Assembly (NCBI GenBank): GCA_949499045.1 | Contig: CATEEE010000049.1 | Coordinates: 1-28,409 of the forward strand | Source of the DNA: Marinobacterium sp. xm-d-530 | GTDB taxonomy: Bacteria > Pseudomonadota > Gammaproteobacteria > Pseudomonadales > Balneatricaceae | Direction: 5' to 3' | Length of the DNA stretch: 28,409 nt | Part shown: piece by piece, positions 7,261 to 14,802 of the stretch | Layout of the letters: the number at the start of each line of letters is the position of its first letter | Numbering within the stretch: the stretch's first letter is position 1 | Program-made: the position numbers and the translations under genes | Notes under the pieces: generated by a model | Seen by the model: the letters and a program-made list of their open reading frames with translations, nothing else | Told to the model about the DNA's origin: nothing | Database searches by the model: none

Positions 7261-7281
7261 TACTCAGAAGAGCTATCAAGG

Positions 7282-7319
7282 CTTAACGCTAGTCTGGGGT
7301 CGTTAAGTCATCATACCCC
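7282..7319 (+). other. Possible H-type pseudoknot in the ntrB leader
   Basis: Stem 1 is CTTAACG (7282-7288) with CGTTAAG (7301-7307), seven perfect pairs. Its loop ends in GGGGT (7296-7300), which is complementary to ACCCC (7315-7319), giving a five-pair stem 2. The connecting loops are 7, 0 and 7 bases. The fold ends two bases before the ribosome binding site GGAA (7322-7325) of ntrB. The pairing is read directly; a regulatory role is inference. Confidence 0.45.
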
Positions 7320-7332
7320 TTGGAAATAAGTA

Positions 7333-8388
7333 ATGTTCGGATCGCAACAGTACAAATTGATTCTTGAAAACCTTAATACCGCGGTATTGGTGTTGGGTCA
7401 GAAGTTCGAATTGAAGTATATGAATCCGGCGGCTGAAGTTCTGTTAGAGGGTAGCTTTAAACGCTTAAAGAATTCCCACATCGAGCATCTTTTTATTGGT
7501 TCTGAAGAGGAGCTCAAGTTATTAGAGAGTGTCTCAGCGACGGGTCAGCATGTTAGTAAACGTGAAGCCGCTTTAATTACTTTTGGTGGTAACGAGCTGA
7601 TGACAGATTACACCATCTCTCGATTACCCAATGGGTATCTTCTGATGGAGCTGCAACCACGTGATCGTCTGGTTCGGATAGAGCGCGAAGAGGAGATGTT
7701 GAATCGTCACGCCACCGCCAAAGTACTAGTTCGTGGCTTGGCGCATGAAATCAAGAACCCGTTGGGCGGTATTCGCGGGTCTGCTCAGTTACTGGAGCGC
7801 GAATTAGATGATAAGGGTTTAAAAGAGTTCACAACTATTATCATCGATGAGGCGGATCGGCTAAGAAATTTGGTTGATCGTCTGATGGGGCCCTATAAGA
7901 AGCCCAGCATACACCCTGTCAATATTCACGAGGTGCTTGAGCGTGTTCGTGCACTGATCGAAGTTGAAAGCGAACAAGGGATTCAGTTGGTTCGTGACTA
8001 TGATCCCAGTCTGCCAGAGTTTAACGGCGACAGTGAGCAGTTGATTCAAGCGGTTTTAAATATCTGTAGAAATGCGATGCAGGCCCTGAAAGAGTCTGAA
8101 ACAGTCGCTCCGCAAATACGTATGAAAACACGAGCGCTACGACGCATTACGCTGGGTGCAGAGCAGCACCGACTAGTAGGTTGCGTTGAGATTATTGATA
8201 ACGGCCCAGGCATACCCAAGGATCTTTTAGACTCGGTGTTCTATCCGATGGTGACCGGTCGTGCGGAAGGGTCTGGACTGGGATTATCGATTGCCCAATC
8301 TGTTATTGGTCAGCACCAGGGGTTAATCGAGGTCGCCTCGAAACCGGGTGAAACAAATTTTAAAATTTTAATTCCTTTGGAGAGTTGA
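7333..8388 (+). CDS. glnL: Nitrogen regulation sensor kinase/phosphatase NtrB
   Basis: The 351-residue cytoplasmic histidine kinase (NtrB, NRII) phosphorylates NtrC when nitrogen is short and dephosphorylates it when PII signals nitrogen plenty. Residues 1-110 form a PAS domain. The H-box RGLAHEIKNPLGGIRGS carries the phospho-accepting His138 (His139 in E. coli). The N-box LNICRNAMQA is near 242-251, G1 DNGPGIP at 289-295 and G2 GSGLGLS at 313-319. There are no membrane segments. The ATG has GGAA seven bases upstream. The gene is directly followed by ntrC with one base between, and the pair is driven by its own sigma54/NtrC promoter, not by read-through from glnA, which ends in a strong terminator. 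Confidence 0.97.
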   Translation: MFGSQQYKLILENLNTAVLVLGQKFELKYMNPAAEVLLEGSFKRLKNSHIEHLFIGSEEELKLLESVSATGQHVSKREAALITFGGNELMTDYTISRLPNGYLLMELQPRDRLVRIEREEEMLNRHATAKVLVRGLAHEIKNPLGGIRGSAQLLERELDDKGLKEFTTIIIDEADRLRNLVDRLMGPYKKPSIHPVNIHEVLERVRALIEVESEQGIQLVRDYDPSLPEFNGDSEQLIQAVLNICRNAMQALKESETVAPQIRMKTRALRRITLGAEQHRLVGCVEIIDNGPGIPKDLLDSVFYPMVTGRAEGSGLGLSIAQSVIGQHQGLIEVASKPGETNFKILIPLES

Positions 8389-8389
8389 G

Positions 8390-9799
8390 ATGGCTAAGCC
8401 AGCAACCGTTTGGATAGTAGATGATGATCGCTCAATACGTTGGGTTTTAGAGAAAGCGATCTCTGGCAGTGGCTTGGCGACAGAAGTGTTTGAGTCGGGT
8501 GATGCGTTGCTGCGTAAAATCAAGCGCGAACAGCCTGATGTGATTATCAGCGACATTCGTATGCCGGGCATTGATGGCCTTGAGATGCTAGAGCAGCTGC
8601 AAGCTGACTATTCAACTATACCCACTATCATTATGACCGCTCATTCGGATTTAGACTCTGCGGTTGCTTCGTATCAGGGCGGTGCGTTTGAATATCTGCC
8701 TAAGCCGTTTGATATTGATGAGGCTGTAGCGCTAGTGCAACGTGCGGTGCAACACGTTGAAGAGCAACGTCAACAGACCGAAGTGGTTGTTGAAGATGAT
8801 ACCCCTGAGATCATCGGTGAGGCGCCTGCTATGCAGGAGGTGTTCCGTGCCATTGGTCGCCTCTCTCACTCACCGATTACTGTACTGATCAATGGTGAGT
8901 CTGGAACGGGTAAAGAGCTGGTGGCTCATGCTCTGCATCGCCATAGTCCACGTGCGGGTAATGAGTTTATCCCACTGAACATGGCTGCTATTCCTCACGA
9001 TTTGATTGAGTCTGAGTTGTTCGGTCATGAAAAGGGTGCCTTTACCGGAGCTCAAGCATCGCGTCGTGGACGATTTGAACAGGCTGATGGCGGTACGCTG
9101 TTCCTTGATGAAATTGGCGATATGCCTGCGGATACTCAAACTCGACTGTTGCGTGTTCTTGCTGATGGTGAGTTCTATCGCGTCGGAGGTCATACGCCGG
9201 TTAAGGTGGACGTTCGAATTATTGCGGCTACCCATCAAAATCTCGAAAACCTCGTTAAAGAGGGTAAGTTTCGTGAGGATCTGTTCCACCGTTTGAATGT
9301 GATTCGAGTTCACATCCCGTCATTGAATGAGCGTCGTGAGGATATCCCTCGTCTGGCACGCCACTTCTTGTCTCATTCGGCGAAAGAACTGGGTGTTGAG
9401 ACAAAGATTCTTAAGCCCGAGACAGAGCGTTTTCTGCGTGATCTGACCTGGCCTGGTAACGTGCGCCAGCTCGAAAATACCTGTCGCTGGATTACCGTCA
9501 TGGCCTCTGGCCGTGAGGTGCTTGTCTCTGATCTTCCGCCAGAGCTTCTGGAGTCCTCTAATGAGCGCCCCATTGTTCATGGCAATTGGGAACAAGCTCT
9601 GCGTGGTTGGGCTGATCAGCGTCTGTTCGAAGGTGAGCGGGGGATCCTTAAAGAGGCCGAACGTCAGTTTGAGCAGGTGTTGATAGAGACGGCGCTTAAA
9701 CATACGGGTGGCCGTAAGCGTGATGCATCTGAACTCTTAGGATGGGGGCGAAATACCCTAACCCGTAAGCTAAAAGAGTTGGGTGTTGAGGCGGAATAG
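8390..9799 (+). CDS. glnG: Nitrogen regulation response regulator NtrC
   Basis: The 469-residue product (same as E. coli NtrC) is a sigma54-dependent activator. It has a receiver domain with acidic pair Asp11-Asp12, phospho-acceptor Asp55, Thr83 and Lys105. The AAA+ domain has Walker A GESGTGKE at 169-176, the sigma54-contacting loop GAFTGA at 216-221, Walker B TLFLDEIG at 236-243 and an arginine-finger region FHRLNVIRVHIP. The C-terminal Fis-type helix-turn-helix is GGRKRDASELLGWGRNTLTR. The start has GGAG at 8379-8382, overlapping the end of ntrB. Its likely targets in this window are the NtrC sites before glnA and ntrB. Confidence 0.98.
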   Translation: MAKPATVWIVDDDRSIRWVLEKAISGSGLATEVFESGDALLRKIKREQPDVIISDIRMPGIDGLEMLEQLQADYSTIPTIIMTAHSDLDSAVASYQGGAFEYLPKPFDIDEAVALVQRAVQHVEEQRQQTEVVVEDDTPEIIGEAPAMQEVFRAIGRLSHSPITVLINGESGTGKELVAHALHRHSPRAGNEFIPLNMAAIPHDLIESELFGHEKGAFTGAQASRRGRFEQADGGTLFLDEIGDMPADTQTRLLRVLADGEFYRVGGHTPVKVDVRIIAATHQNLENLVKEGKFREDLFHRLNVIRVHIPSLNERREDIPRLARHFLSHSAKELGVETKILKPETERFLRDLTWPGNVRQLENTCRWITVMASGREVLVSDLPPELLESSNERPIVHGNWEQALRGWADQRLFEGERGILKEAERQFEQVLIETALKHTGGRKRDASELLGWGRNTLTRKLKELGVEAE

Positions 9800-9844
9800 A
9801 GTCGCTTAATGCTACAATCGGCATCTATTTATTTAGGTGCCTAT

Positions 9845-10300
9845 ATGCTTCACGTTGCTCTCTATGAACCTGAGATTCCGCCCAATACCGGCAATATTAT
9901 TCGCCTCTGTGCTAACACGGGTTTCTCCCTACATTTGATTAAGCCTCTTGGCTTTGAACTCGATGATAAGCGCTTGCGCAGAGCGGGTCTGGATTACGCT
10001 GAGTTTGCCTCTATGAAAGTTCATGAGTCATTAGAAGCCTGTATTCAATCAGTCTCCCCAAGAAAAGTTTGGTCGATGACGACCAAAACGGATCGCGCCT
10101 ATACCGATGCCGATTTTGAATCGGGTGATATGATTCTATTGGGTCCAGAGACCCGCGGGCTGCCTCAGAGTGTCATCGATTCGACCGATGCGATTACCCT
10201 GCCGATGTGTCCCGACTCTCGCAGTCTTAATCTGTCCAACGCTTGTGCCATTGTCGTTTACGAGGCGTGGCGACAGCTCTCTTTTGCGGGAGCAAAGTAG
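9845..10300 (+). CDS. trmL: tRNA (cytidine/uridine-34-2'-O)-methyltransferase TrmL
   Basis: The 151-residue SPOUT methyltransferase methylates the 2'-O of the wobble base of tRNA-Leu(CAA) and (UAA) isoacceptors using SAM. The knotted-fold motifs are visible: PNTGNIIRLCANTG near 13-26, LGPETRGLP near 100, and the C-terminal motif CPDSRSLNLSNACAIVVYEAWRQ. The frame could open at 9809, but the ATG at 9845 gives the conserved start MLHVALYEPEIPPN and has AGGTG five bases upstream. The E. coli protein has 157 residues. It lies 45 bases after ntrC and converges on holA with no visible hairpin between. A TACAAT at 9813-9818 could be a -10 element but lacks a good -35. Confidence 0.95.
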   Translation: MLHVALYEPEIPPNTGNIIRLCANTGFSLHLIKPLGFELDDKRLRRAGLDYAEFASMKVHESLEACIQSVSPRKVWSMTTKTDRAYTDADFESGDMILLGPETRGLPQSVIDSTDAITLPMCPDSRSLNLSNACAIVVYEAWRQLSFAGAK

Positions 10301-10320
10301 CTAACCGTTATTAGGGCTGT

Positions 10321-11367
10321 TTAATGGGTGGAGTGTTGTGTGTGAAGTGATGCCATTTCGACACCGGATAGGCGTAAGCAGATCTGCCCAATAATCAACC
10401 AAGGATCGGATGCTAGCTGACCTTTTACCGCTTGGTCGGCTTGACCGCAGAGACGCAGCAGCTGCTCAATTTCAGAGACCTTAATTTGGCGACTGGCGTT
10501 GCGAATAACGGTTTTACGTTTTCCGAACAATCTTAGTCTTGTAGCAATCGTATCGTAATTCTTCCCTTCTGAGATGTCTGTAATCACGCTACTTAGGGTA
10601 CGGAGCTCTCGTGAAATCGCCCAGAGTATGAAGGTCGGCTCGACCCCCTCTTGTCTAAGTGCCTGCAGAATGTGTTGTACTCGTTCGGGTTGTTTTTGAA
10701 TCGCGGCATCTGCCAGTGCAAAGGCATCAAATCGTGACATGTCGCCAACCGCTTCAGCAACCTGGTTAGCATCTAGGGTTTGGTTGGGGTAGAGCAGAGA
10801 GAGCTTCTCTAACTCCTGTTGTGCCGCGAGCAGGTTACCCTCTACACGATCTGCTAAGACGCCGATTGCCTCATTATCCATTGAGATTGGAAATGATTGA
10901 AGGCGTGTTGCTAGCCAGCGTGGGAGTTGGTCGACCTCGATTGGCCAGATTTCAACAACAAGCCCGACCTTTTCGACCAGCTTAAACCACGCACTTTTTT
11001 TCGCACCGGCATCGAGTCGATCGGCCAAAATGAATATAACGGTGCCCGGTGCAGGGTTCTCTAGATAGCGTTGAAGCAGATCCGATTCGGCTTTTTTAAT
11101 CTTTTGTGAACCCAGTCGCAACTCAATAATTTTGCGCTCGGCAAACAGTGAGAGGCTGTTAGCGGCCTCCATCACACGGTCCCAATTAAAGCTTGAATCG
11201 ATGTGATAAAGCTCTCGTTCAGTGAACTCTAAACCGCGAAGGTGAGCTCGAATGGCGTCACAGCTTTCGTCGTGTTGAAGTGTTTCGTCCCCGGTGACAA
11301 GGTAGACCGGTAGCTCAGTGTTTAGCTTGTTGAGCTGCTGAGGTAGCTGATCAACTCTAACTTTCAT
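10321..11367 (-). CDS. holA: DNA polymerase III subunit delta
   Basis: The 348-residue product is the delta wrench of the clamp loader, which opens the beta sliding clamp. Family features are the N-terminal clamp-binding region (LVTGDETLQHDES, LRGLEFTERELYHID, and the helix carrying LSLFAERKIIELRLG), a AAA+-like but ATPase-dead core, and a C-terminal collar domain (IRNASRQIKVSEIEQLLRLC...). It starts three bases after the lptE stop without a clear ribosome binding site, so coupling is likely. It is the last gene of leuS-lptE-holA. In many relatives nadD follows holA, but here the next gene is the convergent trmL. Confidence 0.95.
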   Translation of the reverse strand: MKVRVDQLPQQLNKLNTELPVYLVTGDETLQHDESCDAIRAHLRGLEFTERELYHIDSSFNWDRVMEAANSLSLFAERKIIELRLGSQKIKKAESDLLQRYLENPAPGTVIFILADRLDAGAKKSAWFKLVEKVGLVVEIWPIEVDQLPRWLATRLQSFPISMDNEAIGVLADRVEGNLLAAQQELEKLSLLYPNQTLDANQVAEAVGDMSRFDAFALADAAIQKQPERVQHILQALRQEGVEPTFILWAISRELRTLSSVITDISEGKNYDTIATRLRLFGKRKTVIRNASRQIKVSEIEQLLRLCGQADQAVKGQLASDPWLIIGQICLRLSGVEMASLHTQHSTH

Positions 11368-11370
11368 GGG

Positions 11371-11859
11371 TTAGCGTGGAACGAAACTTAGGTATTGGCG
11401 AATAATCTGCTCTGCCAGTGCACGATTGATCTCTGCACGGTAGCGTGCTTCAAGAGTCTCTTGAGCCAAGGTGTCTGATGTTTCTGTAACACTGCGTTGC
11501 ACATTGACTCGGCGCTCAATGGCAGGCGCTGTGCTATCACCTTGATAGATGGCAAATTGCGCTTCACCGCTTAGTTCGTACTCTTGTGCATCGGCATTGG
11601 CATCAAGAATCACCGCACGGCGATTGTAGCGAGCGGATTCAACGACCAGTTTTAGGTTGGCTCGGGATGTTAATGTCACGCCATTGCGTTGCAATTGAGC
11701 TGTCAGTTCTCTTCCTAATGAGCTGGGCTGGGTAGTGTTCTCGACCAGCGTTAATTGCTGTAACGCGGGTGGAACCTCGTAAAGCCCTTTTAGTTGGAAG
11801 CCGCAAGCTGTTAGGAACAGTAGCGCAAAACTGGCAACGAATGTACGTGACACCTTCAT
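11371..11859 (-). CDS. lptE: LPS-assembly lipoprotein LptE
   Basis: The 162-residue outer-membrane lipoprotein plugs the LptD barrel and helps deliver lipopolysaccharide to the cell surface. The signal peptide MKVSRTFVASFALLFLTAC ends in lipobox LTAC with lipidated Cys19, followed by the typical GFQL(K/R)G start of LptE. The rest is the alpha/beta LptE fold (LGRELTAQLQRNGV, YRAEINRALAEQIIRQ). The ATG has AGGAG seven bases upstream, overlapping the leuS stop. The leuS-lptE-holA order is conserved across gammaproteobacteria. Confidence 0.95.
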   Translation of the reverse strand: MKVSRTFVASFALLFLTACGFQLKGLYEVPPALQQLTLVENTTQPSSLGRELTAQLQRNGVTLTSRANLKLVVESARYNRRAVILDANADAQEYELSGEAQFAIYQGDSTAPAIERRVNVQRSVTETSDTLAQETLEARYRAEINRALAEQIIRQYLSFVPR

Positions 11860-11868
11860 CTTTAACTC

Positions 11869-14454
11869 CTAGCTGACGACGATGTTGACCAGTTTTCCTG
11901 GAACAACAATCTCTTTTCGCAGCGTTAGACCTTCCATGTATTTCTGAACATTGGCTTCAGCTAGGGCCAATTGCAAGATCGTGTCCTTATCAGCATCCGC
12001 TGCGACATTGATACGAGCACGAAGTTTGCCATTAACCTGAACAATCATTTCGATGTTATCACGCACCAAAGCCGATTCATCAACGCTTGGCCAACTGTCA
12101 TTTTGGCTTGCGCCCGTCAGCTCAGTCAGTAATTGATCAGCTGCGTGTGGAATGATCGGTGACAACAACTGTACAGCAGCGCTCAGTGCCTCTTGTTTAC
12201 ATGCGCGGCCTTGCTCAGAGTCGTCGCTGAATCTACCGATGCTGTTTGAAAGTTCCATCACAGCGGCAATGGCTGTATTAAATGTCTGGCGACGCTCAAT
12301 ATCATCCGTCACTTTTTGGATGGTTTCATGAGTCTTACGGCGAAGCTCTTTCTGTCCATCATTCAGATTGGAGGTGTCCAATGCTGAAGCAGGACCCGCT
12401 GCGATATGGTCGTGCGCCTGTTTCCATAGGCGTTTGATGAAACGATGTGCGCCCTCTACGCCTGAGTCGGACCACTCAAGTGACTGCTCTGGTGGTGCTG
12501 CAAACATCATGAATAGACGAACCGTATCAGCACCGTATCGGTCGATCATAACCTGAGGGTCGATGCCGTTGTTTTTCGACTTAGACATCTTGGACATGCC
12601 ATCGTAAATCAACGCTTTGCCACTCTCTTTATGAGTGGCTTTGATAACACGACCTTTCTCGTCTGTTTCAGTCTCTACATCAACTGGGGAAACCCAAACC
12701 TTACCGCCCTGTTCATCTTCATAGTAGTAGCCATCGGCTAGAACCATGCCCTGACAGAGTAGGCGAGTGAAGGGCTCATCAGAGTTCACTAGACCTTCGT
12801 CACGCAGTAGTTTGTGATAAAAACGTGAGTAGAGTAGGTGCAAAATGGCGTGTTCGATACCACCGATGTACTGATCTACAGGAAGCCAGTAGTTGGCTGC
12901 TTGAGGATCCAACATCGCACCGTTTGAATAACGGCTTGCATAGCGGGCAAAGTACCAGCTTGACTCCATGAACGTGTCGAAAGTATCCGTTTCTCGTTCC
13001 GCATCAGCGCCACACTTTGGACAGCTTGTTTTAATGAAGCTCTCCATCTTTTTGATCGGTGAACCGACGCCATCGAATGTCACCTCTTCAGGCAGAAGCA
13101 CAGGCAACTGATCTTCTGGTACGGGAACCGATCCACAGCTGTTACAGTTAACTACAGGGATAGGTGCGCCCCAGTAGCGTTGGCGCGACACGCCCCAATC
13201 GCGCAAGCGGAAGTTAATGGTGGTATGGCCGCGACCCTTGTTGTTCAGTTCAGTCGCAATGGCTTTAAATGCCATCTCAAACTCTAGATCGTCAAAGTCA
13301 CCAGAGTTGCACAGAACGCCTTTCTCTGTGAACGCTTCTTGGGTTAAGTCGACCGTCTGATCATCAGACAATGGTTTGATGACCTGTTTGATGTTTAAAC
13401 CGTATTTGGTTGCAAACTCCCAGTCACGTTGATCGTGACCCGGAACCGCCATAACTGCACCTGAACCGTAATCCATAAGCACAAAGTTGGCTGTCCAGAC
13501 AGGCACCATCTCACCGGTTAGTGGGTGAGTGACTTCGATGCCCAACGGCATGCCGCGCTTTTCCATAAGCGCCATGTCAGCTTCAGCGACTTTTTGGTGA
13601 CGACACTCATCAATAAAGCTGGCAAGTTCTGGGTTGTTTTCGGCGGCTTCTAGTGCAAGAGGGTGTTGTGGAGCAACGGCAACATAAGTGACACCCATCA
13701 GTGTATCTGGACGGGTTGTGAAGACCTCTAGATCACCTTTGTTTGGCACTGCAAACTTCAGTTCAACCCCTTTAGAGCGGCCGATCCAGTTGCGCTGCAT
13801 AGTGCGGACCTGTTCTGGCCAGTGATCCAGTTTCTCTAGATCATCCAGTAGTTGGTCTGCGTAGTCAGTAATTTTTAAGAACCATTGAGGAATTTTCTTA
13901 CGCTCAACGATTGCGCCAGAGCGCCAACCGCGACCATCGATTACCTGCTCGTTAGCCAGAACGGTTTGGTCAACTGGATCCCAGTTCACCTCAGCCTCTT
14001 TTTTGTAAACCAGCCCTTTTTCTAGAAGGCGAGTAAAGAACCACTGCTCCCAACGGTAGTACTCTGGATGACAGGTCGCTAGCTCACGATCCCAGTCGTA
14101 ACCAAATCCCATCTGTTTCAGCTGATTACGCATGTAATCGATATTGCTGTAGGTCCAGTTTGCAGGCGGCACGTTGTTTTTAAGTGCTGCGTTTTCAGCG
14201 GGCAGACCAAACGCATCCCAACCCATTGGCTGAAGCACGTTTTTACCCTGCATGCGCTGATATCGAGAGACAACATCACCGATGGTGTAGTTACGTACGT
14301 GGCCCATGTGCAGACGACCACTTGGGTATGGGAACATCGAGAGGCAGTAAAACTTCTCTTTGCTCGAATCCTCTTTAACGTTGAATGCGCCGGATTCATC
14401 CCACTGCTGCTGGACTTTCGGTTCAATATCCTGGGGTTGGTACTGTTCGTTCAT
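11869..14454 (-). CDS. leuS: Leucyl-tRNA synthetase
   Basis: The 861-residue class I synthetase charges tRNA-Leu (E. coli LeuS has 860). The signature HMGH lies at residues 49-52 after FPYPSGRL. The CP1 editing domain contains FTTRPDTLMGVTYVAVAP and the DYGSGAVMAVPGHD motif. A zinc-like CxxC pair and a second CPKCG follow (VVNCNSCG, SCPKCG). KMSKS occurs in the segment GMSKMSKSKNNG at about residue 620. The C-terminal anticodon-binding and LeuS-specific tail is complete. The ATG has a modest GAGA-type binding site. It heads the leuS-lptE-holA operon. Confidence 0.98.
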   Translation of the reverse strand: MNEQYQPQDIEPKVQQQWDESGAFNVKEDSSKEKFYCLSMFPYPSGRLHMGHVRNYTIGDVVSRYQRMQGKNVLQPMGWDAFGLPAENAALKNNVPPANWTYSNIDYMRNQLKQMGFGYDWDRELATCHPEYYRWEQWFFTRLLEKGLVYKKEAEVNWDPVDQTVLANEQVIDGRGWRSGAIVERKKIPQWFLKITDYADQLLDDLEKLDHWPEQVRTMQRNWIGRSKGVELKFAVPNKGDLEVFTTRPDTLMGVTYVAVAPQHPLALEAAENNPELASFIDECRHQKVAEADMALMEKRGMPLGIEVTHPLTGEMVPVWTANFVLMDYGSGAVMAVPGHDQRDWEFATKYGLNIKQVIKPLSDDQTVDLTQEAFTEKGVLCNSGDFDDLEFEMAFKAIATELNNKGRGHTTINFRLRDWGVSRQRYWGAPIPVVNCNSCGSVPVPEDQLPVLLPEEVTFDGVGSPIKKMESFIKTSCPKCGADAERETDTFDTFMESSWYFARYASRYSNGAMLDPQAANYWLPVDQYIGGIEHAILHLLYSRFYHKLLRDEGLVNSDEPFTRLLCQGMVLADGYYYEDEQGGKVWVSPVDVETETDEKGRVIKATHKESGKALIYDGMSKMSKSKNNGIDPQVMIDRYGADTVRLFMMFAAPPEQSLEWSDSGVEGAHRFIKRLWKQAHDHIAAGPASALDTSNLNDGQKELRRKTHETIQKVTDDIERRQTFNTAIAAVMELSNSIGRFSDDSEQGRACKQEALSAAVQLLSPIIPHAADQLLTELTGASQNDSWPSVDESALVRDNIEMIVQVNGKLRARINVAADADKDTILQLALAEANVQKYMEGLTLRKEIVVPGKLVNIVVS

Positions 14455-14500
14455 CGGTCTCTATATTCTGCAAACATAAAAACGGCATCATTATTCTTTG

Positions 14501-14515
14501 AGCAAATACTTTGCT
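14501..14515. promoter_or_regulatory. Inverted repeat in the leuS / small-gene divergent region
   Basis: AGCAAATACTTTGCT is a perfect six-base inverted repeat with a three-base centre, about 47 bases before the leuS start. Nearby, AATACTG occurs twice at 14548-14554 and 14558-14564, ten bases (one helical turn) apart. Either could bind a regulator of leuS or of the divergent 54-codon gene. No T-box or leader peptide is visible. Confidence 0.3.
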
Positions 14516-14637
14516 AAGAAATGACACCGCTCAATGGTTATTTTATTAATACTGTTCAATACTGCATAGGATACATCAGATGCGGTCGCGCCGACAGGTT
14601 TGGCTGCTGAATAATCCGCTCTTAAAGGAGTTTACTT

Positions 14638-14802
14638 ATGAGTGATGCAAACCGAGATAAGTTCGATTCTGGCCGCTATGATCAACTGGTTGACCAAGTG
14701 ATGGATTCACTGGATGGTGCTAGTGAGGTGGCGCTTGAGAAACTGACCTCAGCGGTCAATGAAGCGGTTGAGTCACGATTTGAACGAGCGATCTCTAAAT
14801 AG
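14638..14802 (+). CDS. Small acidic helical protein of unknown function (54 residues)
   Basis: A 54-codon frame runs from ATG 14638 to TAG 14802 with a strong ribosome binding site, AAAGGAG at 14624-14630, seven bases upstream. The product begins MSDANRDKFDSGRYDQLVDQ and ends ESRFERAISK. It has no signal peptide, no membrane segment and no cysteine, and looks like one or two amphipathic helices with heptad-like hydrophobics. I do not recognise a family. It is divergent from leuS and its last 30 bases overlap the 3' end of lnt on the other strand. The space between lnt and leuS often holds a zinc-ribbon (DUF1451) gene in relatives; this product has no zinc ligands, so it is not that. Confidence 0.7.
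   Translation: MSDANRDKFDSGRYDQLVDQVMDSLDGASEVALEKLTSAVNEAVESRFERAISK

Noticed and set aside
8870..9313. 147-codon minus-strand frame inside ntrC
   Set aside because: Antisense shadow of a well-conserved AAA+ domain; no ribosome binding site and no recognisable protein.
14455..14637. T-box or leucine attenuator before leuS
   Set aside because: No T-box consensus, no terminator hairpin and no leucine-rich short frame could be found; T-box control of leuS is a Firmicute feature.
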